Source of the DNA: Membranipora membranacea
Taxonomy: Eukaryota > Bryozoa > Gymnolaemata > Cheilostomatida > Membraniporidae
Length of the DNA stretch: 64,000 nucleotides
Direction of reading: 5' to 3'
NCBI GenBank assembly: GCA_914767715.1
Contig: OU612068.1
Location: 28,768,001 to 28,832,000 of the forward strand
Shown here: piece after piece, positions 56,901 to 64,000 of the stretch
Layout of the letters: the number at the start of each line of letters is the position of its first letter
How positions within the stretch are numbered: the stretch's first letter is position 1
Made by a program: the position numbers and the translations under genes
The notes under the pieces: model-generated
Database searches by the model: none
Told to the model about the DNA's origin: nothing
The model's input: the letters and a program-made list of their open reading frames with translations, nothing else

Positions 56901-59900
56901 ACTGGTTAGTGATAATATGAAACTTTTTTACCTGTATATCCAGAGATCTGATTCTGCGTCGTAAGAAGACAAATATAGTGCATGTTTAAAAATGAGATCT
57001 TCATCCACTTATTTTCTAATATCTATCTCAATGATAAGTAGCTGTCTAGGTGAGTATTCATAATTGTATTTATAAAGATTTCATACGATTTTGGGTAAAC
57101 CTTACGTCGTAATAATCGTTGCTAATATCTCTTATTGTAGACTCCCAAGCAGACAGTATTTGAGAAGAGCACCTGCCAGGTCATTTTGGCAGATGTATTA
57201 AAGTCTATAGAACTGGTGACAGCTAGAGAATCTACAAATATCAATGACAGGCTATCCAGTATGCTCTGTTCTATGTACCATGAGTTGATTAGTTCATGGT
57301 TTGTGTGAGTTATAACATTGATAATATAGCTATAATAATTTTCACTTGGGTATATAACAACATTAGAATGTAGAGATCACTAAATGACATTTGGATTCTT
57401 ATCATTATTTATATACTTTCTAGGCTTTCTTTTTTGTGAAAGTGTACAATCATTTATAATCTATAGTCAAAGCAAAGTTAAATTATTATTTGAAAGGCAA
57501 CAAAGGGTTTCTCATGACAACTTGTCAGATGTCGTGTGAAAGTTGTGAAAATGTATATGCCTTCAATAGCCAATATTGTTAGGGATATTAGACCAGCATC
57601 ATTGAAACTTTCAAATTTTTTCCTATTTTCGATTGAGCATGAACCATCTGTATGAAATGAAGTTAAGTTTCATTGTTACAGTCGAGGCCCTCAATGAATG
57701 TTCTATTGTTGCAGTCGAGGTGCACAGAAGACACCATCGAACAGCTCTGCGGATGATTTATTTTCTGATGTCACTCGAGTTTTGAGTAGATCTACCAACT
57801 GTGGTTCAGATTTATCACTGAGTCCTAATGCTATCACTAGTCTCATAGCAACTCTGCAGATTATCATATCTAAGAGAACAAGAACTACAAATCTACTGGA
57901 TACAGAAAACTCATGTATGCACATCATGTGGTTATGGATAGTGAGAGGGGATGGGGCCTGATATCCATTTAAAGGCGGAGTCTGATTACTGTTTGACTGC
58001 TTTACATGTAGCCTGCAATGTCTTAATAACAACAAATACATGATTATCCTAATACTTACAAAACTGGCGTTGCAGCTACCCCAAGGCGGTCTGGGGTATG
58101 GATAAGAAAGGCTCTCTGAATTATGTTGCCCGTCATTAGAATTTCAATAGTTGAATGTATTAACAAACAATATTTGTGATATTTTACTGTTTTCAGATTC
58201 TGAGTCAATGCAGACAGTTTTAGATTGTATTTGTAATCTGTTACCACTCTGCTGTAGTAAGATAGCTGCTTCTCATCTCTCTGATGAATGTACGGAGTCG
58301 TCCTCTCTTCACCATGTAAGATAATAATAATATATTATTGTTTCTGTCTTAGGGTCAGGTATCTCACCAAACTTTATGATGATTTTAAAACTGCGGCTTC
58401 TTGTGAGTGACAGAAAGGGTTACAAGCATAAGAAGCCTGATGACTTGATTTATATCATCAATAATTCCAATAAATCCACATACATACTTCATACATGCTT
58501 CATTACTATAACTAACCAGGTCTTTTACCGCTATGTAACTATGTGATGTTTGGCAATCTGGAAGAAGGTGGGATGATACAAACTAGGATCTGACTAGATC
58601 TATTTTCTATTGCTGGGAGGTGGACTCGATTGAGTTTGTGTGGTTTGAAAAGCATAGGTTACGTTACCTTTGATATTCATATTAATTTATTATGATATTA
58701 CAGCTGAGGGTGGTGTTAGTATCTGCTCTTGTGGACTTGCTGGATAAGCTTCCCGATAAGTTGTGGATAAGTAAAGTACATGAGAGCTACCTCATACAAT
58801 CTATTATATCTAGTTTGTCTGCTAGCATCAAGGTTGGTATCTCCATATTGGCATATTTAATGCAGACTGTCAAAATCACTTCACATTAAACTGCTAGTCC
58901 CCATTTGATAGATAGAATGGCTAATCACTCAAAAGTTGTGTAGACTGAGTTGAGAATCAACCTAAAATTCTTTCAACATATCAACTTGAAGAATAGAAAA
59001 CTTGTCACTTTAGAGATAATATAAAACTGAAATTATCTATATTACTTACCAGACACATATACCAGAAATATGTCTATATACCATTTTTAATGTCAACATC
59101 TACGCTAAACAGAAATATTCAATAATAGCCTTAGAAACTGTGCTCCTACAGATGTGGTAATTTCCTTAATTCACTTCAGTTGTGTTTACTTTACTCGCAG
59201 ACAAGGACAGATATGTTATTCGTTGAGACATGTGTGGTGTTTCTGATGAACATGTCGAGTAATGGGGCACGAGCCAGACTAGTATACAGATCAGTATCAG
59301 AGAACCTGACTATGTGTGTCACCTCTCTCTATGATGATAGAACAGACCATGACATGTTATCTACTACTGTCAAATATATGGACCATAATAAACAGGTAAA
59401 TATTATCTTATAATGATCTTCATTATTATTTCTAATCGCAAGATTGGTAACATGGTATTTTAAAATTTTTTGTATTCTTGACAAAGATGTATTTGGAATT
59501 TTTGGATATGGTTATACTATTACAATGCCCACAAAATTAGGTTTTGTGACCTATTGTGCCTAAATAGAGGGTGCCTTGCCAGATAATCAATTATTGTTCA
59601 CACAGTCACAAACCATTGATACTGGCTGCTTGATTTCTGAAGTATGGTTTGGAGTCTTTGTGAGCAGTGGGCAAATCGCCTTGATGTAAATTCCTCCTAC
59701 TATAGATTCATTATATCGACTTACTCTACTGTTCCCTTACCTTCCCTTTTATCTGTTTTTCAGAGTCATAATAGTGTGAGATGGAGTACAGTGATCAAAC
59801 ATATAACAGATATATATACTCAGATATTATCTGTGTTACATCATGAGTTTATTCCTGCTGCTGCATTGTATATATCGGTACACGTCGATAGGCTCATACA

Positions 59901-62900
59901 GGTAAATTTAAATACCCTAGGCAAGTAAAGTGTTCGCGAGGAAAACATCGCACATGCTTGAAATAGCAATATTGAGAGAATATACTTTGTTAATTTAGAC
60001 CTTTTATGTCCATTCCATTCCATCCGACAAATTGTAGAAAATGTGTTGAAGTCAATCAATGACTACATCGTATGTACCACCACATTCTGTAATCAGAAGA
60101 CATAACACTTTAATTAAGTGGAATACTTACCCTTCAGAGAATATAAATGCTTTATTATACTTTTAGTTGATACAGACATTATCTAGTACAGTGAACGGTT
60201 ATGATATGAGGGAGCTGAGATCATATATACATCTTATATCAGCTTTATCTAAACATAGACAACACTGGAGCAGAGAAAGTAAATCATCGCATATAACTCA
60301 GATCATGGTGAGGATATCCACACTGCTCGCAGATTGACTCTGATATACAAGGCTCCCTGCACCGTAATGACAGTGCCAGTAAATGGCTCAATTGACCTAT
60401 TTACATTTTGGCTTAAGAAGCTAACTTTTTCCTATAGTGGGTGGGTTGACTTATCAATATAGGATCTCGAGCACATTTGGATAAATCAAGACCTTACTGT
60501 GCACAGAAAACCAACCTGAACTGATTAGCTGCAAATGTTGAGTTTACCCGTGATAGTCACAGGCTTGCTCATTTTCATTACAAGTATCGCAAAACAAATT
60601 GAATAAATCCTCTTTGTTAACTCTATCCAATTTATTTTGTATTTTGTCTCTTCAATGATGTCCACAAGCGATGACACAATACTTGTTAAAATCTCACATT
60701 AAGAGTTAGAACATCTAGTGGATATTTTTCACTGCACGATTTTACAGATAAATGGTCTATTTTTAGCACGCTGCTGTATTCCTCTATCAGGATTGTTTGC
60801 TGCTGCTTAAAAGCTATCCAGCTATTCATATGGCTAAGTATGGCAGAGGTCAAATTTCATCTCACAGTGCTGCTTCATCTGCCGGAGGAGAATCTACAAC
60901 TATGGATATCAACTCTGAACGAAACTGGTTTGTTTCTCTCTACCTCTCTCACTCCTACTACTGCAGAATCAGTTCATCTACCCATACTTATATGCACATG
61001 TCAACAGTTCCATATAAACGATGCATGCGTGTCATTGGAAGTCAAAAGCACCTCTATTGCTAGCGAGTCAAAACATTATATTGACAAGGGAGTTGTCACA
61101 CTTCGATATTGTATGTTTCAAGATATCGATATCAGAGAAGTCTAAGGATTATCGCCTATTAATATGGTAGTTGTCTTTCTGTCTACCAGGGGAAGACAAC
61201 TATCATATAAAAAAAGTACTATAATCGAGGGTCTAATCATGTACATTGTAGTATATGATCGTAAAAGAGAAAACGGGCCTCATAAATATCAACCTACCTG
61301 CTATTGAACCATATCGATCAAGATCGTAATATTGTCCAACACTACCTGTATATATGTATAACTCGATGATTATGGAACTATGCTGTATTATCCTGAATAC
61401 TGAAACCTTCAAATCTATTCCGTTTAGTTTGGTGGATTTGATGACAGAATGCTGTGCGGTGATGAGGAACTTTACACCTGATCTGTGTCTCTTACTGAAT
61501 GACATTACGTTAGACGCAGGGTCATATGACAGACAAGTAGAGTATGGATTCACACATCCTTCTTTAGATAGCAGAGCCTCACCTAGTTATGGTACATTAA
61601 TCAGCTCTATGATGTACTGTGTAAGCACATTATCATCGGTAAGTGTTATTTACTTCAAGTTAAAAGTTAAACGGAAATGACAGAACCTGGTTCATATTCA
61701 AACTCATTTCTCACTTATCTGCATGTTAGCAGATACATCATATATCAGAATTAAAACAAAATTTCCTCATCCATGGTAAACAGGCATAAGTATGAAGGTC
61801 ATGTTGACATTTTACACCGAAATCCAAAGCAATCATCTAAGACAGGTTCCAGGCTGTGAGCTCAATGGCCTGTGTGTACTCACATTATAGCTTATATTAT
61901 CTCTGCTTATTCAACTGCTGCATATTTCCTTCATATATGATATTTCTACCCCTACATCCGACGAATAACGATTGTTTTTTTCTTAATTCTTTTCCCTTGA
62001 CCGTATACAGAGAGTTTAGATGACACTTTTTACTGTAAAAACCCCTGGTTTCAGCAATTTCCGTATCTGGAAAACAAAAATTTACATTATTATAGAAATA
62101 ATTAACTGAAAAGCTGTATTTCTATTAAAATTCAAACTTCTGTCCGTAGCAGCAAGCTATGGCCTTCATGTAATGTAGCGTTGTAGTTTCTGATAGGCTG
62201 TCAGTAGTAATTGTGAAGCGAGGTCTTAGAAAGAGCATTGTTTACCAAATTAAAAAGGAGATAATGGGCTGTGCCAAAGTTATTTTGGCATTTCTAGTAT
62301 GCTACTAGGGACGGAGAATAATCTGATAAGGGAAAACACAAATAAGTTGCTTATTTTCGTTTTTGTAGTATGAGAGATCGACATCTTCAGACAGTAAAGA
62401 ACAGGATTTTATTCTGTCAACAAAGTAAGTCCCCTCAACGTTACCTTACCTGCCACAACCTTACCTCAGCTGCTACAACCTTACCTAACCCAACATTCAC
62501 TAGGTGAAAAAGTGCTTAGTAGATCTCAGGGCTCGGACTATATTTTTCTATATCAGGTTCCCACAACTTTGTGGTCATTCCCTGATTGTGCTTTTTTTTG
62601 CGGTGTAGTTTCTCATATTTGGTCAGCTCAAAGTAGGTTAGATTGAAGAAGATGATATATAGGACTATTATAACATGTTCAGCAGTTAGATGATTTTATG
62701 ATCATGATTTTGTTCTAGACCAAAGTTATGTTACATACTGGAGACTACAATGTATGTGATGATGTCACAAGTTGGCCTGTTTCTTCGATCTACCAATTAC
62801 AATGCACATGATATGACAAGGATAAAAAGGGAAATAAGCTCAGAAATGGTAAGTATGAGGCCTTCTGATTGATACAAATAGGAAACCTTCAACATGCCTG

Positions 62901-63524
62901 CTGCATATTTCTGTCTGCCTAGCATTGCAGGTAACCAAGTAACTGAGATGAACGGAGAGAGCAAATTAAAAAAATATACTAACAACCCTGATATTACTGA
63001 GTAGGCATCTCACTGTATCAAATCATTTATTGAAAATAAGCAGCTATATATCATCATGTCAACAAATAATGGATTCAAATTATTATTGTGAGATTTAACA
63101 TACATATATAATATTACGCCATGTCAGTCAATCAACCAGTCAGGGGTAAAAGCAATTAAACAATCTGGTGCTTATATAATCTGTGTCAATAATAATTAAG
63201 GATTTATATATTTATGGGGACATGAAAATATAGAGATATTATATATAATAGAATTTTTCCAAAACCCAACTTTGTTTATACTATTTATTCAATCACTTAT
63301 TTTAGAATATCTGCCTCACTGGCATCGATCGATATAATCGAAGGAAAAATCCAGATAGTCCCTTGGCAAGAGGTTCAGTTACACCAGCTGCTAATCGAGT
63401 AGGACCAATGTTTTCCACATCTGCAATGTCTAGAAGTATGAGCAGTCCTGGTTCGACAGCAAATCTACCAGAAGTTGGACTATTTAACCTGGCTGAACAA
63501 TTTGTGAAACGAGTTCTGAAATGA
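41989..63524 (+). CDS. NUP188: Nucleoporin NUP188 (complete, 40 exons)
   Basis: Scaffold nucleoporin of the nuclear-pore inner ring. Exons: 41989-42005, 42250-42298, 42561-42634, 42789-42873, 43406-43512, 43668-43776, 44492-44554, 44782-44856, 45411-45598, 45955-46054, 46515-46604, 46701-46799, 47216-47368, 47769-47894, 48185-48305, 48589-48764, 49289-49404, 49940-50024, 50099-50301, 50498-50653, 50988-51083, 51658-51792, 52176-52288, 54203-54351, 54697-54930, 55147-55310, 55626-55763, 56646-56904, 57141-57304, 57715-57914, 58197-58315, 58704-58832, 59201-59395, 59764-59901, 60167-60307, 60767-60927, 61428-61638, 62369-62424, 62719-62848, 63306-63524. All phases fit; the total is 5343 nt (1780 aa), against about 1750 aa in human. 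Landmarks compared with human NUP188 from memory: exon 2 LELWSL (human RELWTI), exon 20 VLPSHNTWRY (MLPSYHKWRY), exon 22 NTGHTIINMIYIG (EAGQTVINIMGIG), exon 37 MRNFTPDLC ... SPSYGTL (LRHFTPDVC ... APSFGTL). Exon 16 (TGTIGLTTD ... VQWHRPFNVWDLLSCQL) matches the SH3-like insert. The chain is alpha-helical, without membrane segments. Exon 1 (MPRNIG) is the least certain. Confidence 0.92.
43060..43330. repeat. Dispersed repeat, copy 2 (NUP188 intron 4)
   Basis: Contains GGCTACCAACTCTTCATTGC and GGAAGGTTTGCTTTCCTT, matching 27826-28110 in the same orientation. Confidence 0.7.
43846..44012. mobile_element. pogo/Tigger-like MITE, copy 1 (NUP188 intron 6)
   Basis: Starts TACAGGGCAGTTCACTTAAT and ends GAATTAACCAGCTTACATCG, then TA. 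It shares GAATGCATTGATATCTGG with 45606-45789. The first ~40 bp also fold back on themselves (GGGCAGTTCACTTAA and its complement). Confidence 0.75.
44222..44440 (+). repeat. tRNA-derived SINE (NUP188 intron 6)
   Basis: A good A box (TAGCTCAGTTGGTTAGAGCG) starts at 44229. A B-box-like GAGATCGAAACCCAC lies 45 bases on. The acceptor stem does not pair and the anticodon arm is disturbed, so it is a SINE head and not a tRNA gene. A ~130-bp body follows (GGGCGCAGACATTGCAGCC, CGTCCATGCTTCGGGATG). Confidence 0.7.
45606..45789. mobile_element. pogo/Tigger-like MITE, copy 2 (NUP188 intron 9)
   Basis: Ends TACAGTGCAGTTCACTTAAT and ATTAACCAGCTTACACTGTA. The CAGTG...CACTG termini with TA on each side fit the pogo branch of Tc1/mariner. 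It differs from copy 1 by the absence of the internal foldback. Confidence 0.8.
46605..46700 (+). other. GC-AG intron of NUP188
   Basis: Exon 11 reads on through a GT at 46590 (GTAAGA) to CAG|GCAAGT at 46604. The longer form is preferred because LLGWSSVRCGQ aligns with human LLAWALLRHTL. Both forms keep frame, so alternative donor use is possible. Confidence 0.6.
48960..49250. repeat. Dispersed repeat, copy 3 (NUP188 intron 16)
   Basis: Contains GTGACATAATCGGTGTATTT, CTGCCCCATCACTCTCAT and AAGCCAAACCAGCGAACAGA, matching 27826-28110 in the same orientation. Confidence 0.75.
50874..50944 (+). repeat. 11-bp minisatellite (NUP188 intron 20)
   Basis: ATACTGCATCG is repeated six times or more, ending 44 bases before the exon 21 acceptor. 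Confidence 0.9.
53269..54060 (+). mobile_element. LINE 3' fragment in NUP188 intron 23
   Basis: A plus-strand frame of 237 codons holds only the RT thumb and C-terminus: HCKFLGVTLEQHCTFSFHIY, YIFIYPHLIYGVEFWGHASH and, near the end, RTEKGKRSMFFIACNLFGEL. The PHLIYG-EFWGHAS string is nearly the same as in the element at 2919-5610, so the two belong to one family. A 5'-truncated insertion in the sense orientation of NUP188. Confidence 0.85.
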
Positions 63525-64000
63525 TTGCACGATGGACAGATTTTACATAAATGTTTGGAGACCTTGAAAATGAATAGCAATAATTTTAAAGTCATATATT
63601 TTGACATTAGAACATAATGTATCCTGGTATCAGAGTCAGCCTCTTAGCTGAGATATAAATATGCAGAACATATATTACCTATTCACTACCAATTAATATA
63701 GACACTTTCCCTGCCAGCTAGTAAAGATGTGAACCTTCACAAACACTGACCGCTACCATAGAATGTATGTACAAAGCAGACACAATAATATGGCATTTCA
63801 CATTGGTTCAGTATTGATTATAAATATACTTATTGACACATAAGGACACTTGAATCTTATATCAGTTAAGGTTTGTATATACTGTAGTAAGGTACATGGT
63901 AAGCCATATAGTGACTTAAATGAAAGTTTATTATACACAATAAATTTATATCACAACCCAACAGTGCTGATACACAAGTTCTAGCCAATCTAAATATACA
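63525..64000 (+). other. NUP188 3' UTR and downstream
   Basis: No further coding is seen. An AATAAA at about 63940 (CACAATAAATTTATATC) is the best polyadenylation signal after the TGA at 63522-63524. Confidence 0.5.

Noticed and set aside
60797-61145. Longer open frames after NUP188 exon 36
   Set aside because: The phase and similarity of exon 37 require the donor at 60928; the longer frames end in stops without splice sites.

Overview
The window looks like genomic DNA of an invertebrate metazoan. Genes have short exons, GT-AG introns of roughly 100-1000 bp, an AT-rich background, and many LINE, LTR, DNA-transposon and foldback insertions. An animal-type NUP188, a FLYWCH/MULE transposase, a fucolectin-like protein and EB/EGF-like cysteine modules fit a marine invertebrate such as a sponge, cnidarian or lophotrochozoan. 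I cannot name the species from sequence alone.

Layout. (1) 1-2.24 kb, minus: start of a secreted cysteine-rich protein built from phase-1 exon modules; it runs off the left edge. (2) 2.9-5.6 kb, minus: broken LINE. (3) 5.6-10.4 kb: no convincing host gene, but several palindromes, tandem repeats and a SINE-like fragment. (4) 10.48-13.22 kb, plus: a three-exon gene for a secreted lectin-like protein of 172 aa. (5) 16.57-33.8 kb: a second, dead copy of the lectin segment, expanded to 17 kb by nested insertions. Its first intron holds a ~9.3 kb Mutator-like element (FLYWCH finger plus MULE transposase, minus strand) with terminal inverted arrays of short tandem repeats. That element carries a Ty3/gypsy-like LTR element and a 341-bp TIR element. 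Downstream of the dead lectin exons sit a 1110-codon uninterrupted RT/restriction-like-endonuclease retrotransposon between identical 165-bp direct repeats, and a 1.3 kb foldback element. (6) 33.8-41.9 kb: LINE wreckage, one piece interrupted by a 205-bp MITE. (7) 41.99-63.52 kb, plus: a complete NUP188 gene. I could follow 40 exons with every phase matching, giving 5343 nt (1780 aa), close to the human length of about 1750 aa. Its introns carry a LINE fragment, two copies of a pogo-like MITE, a tRNA-derived SINE and two copies of a dispersed repeat.

The host genes share no obvious pathway: a nuclear-pore scaffold, a secreted lectin and a secreted cysteine-rich protein. The most interesting material is the transposon nest at 16.6-33.8 kb. 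Its order of events can be read by comparing the dead lectin copy with the intact one.
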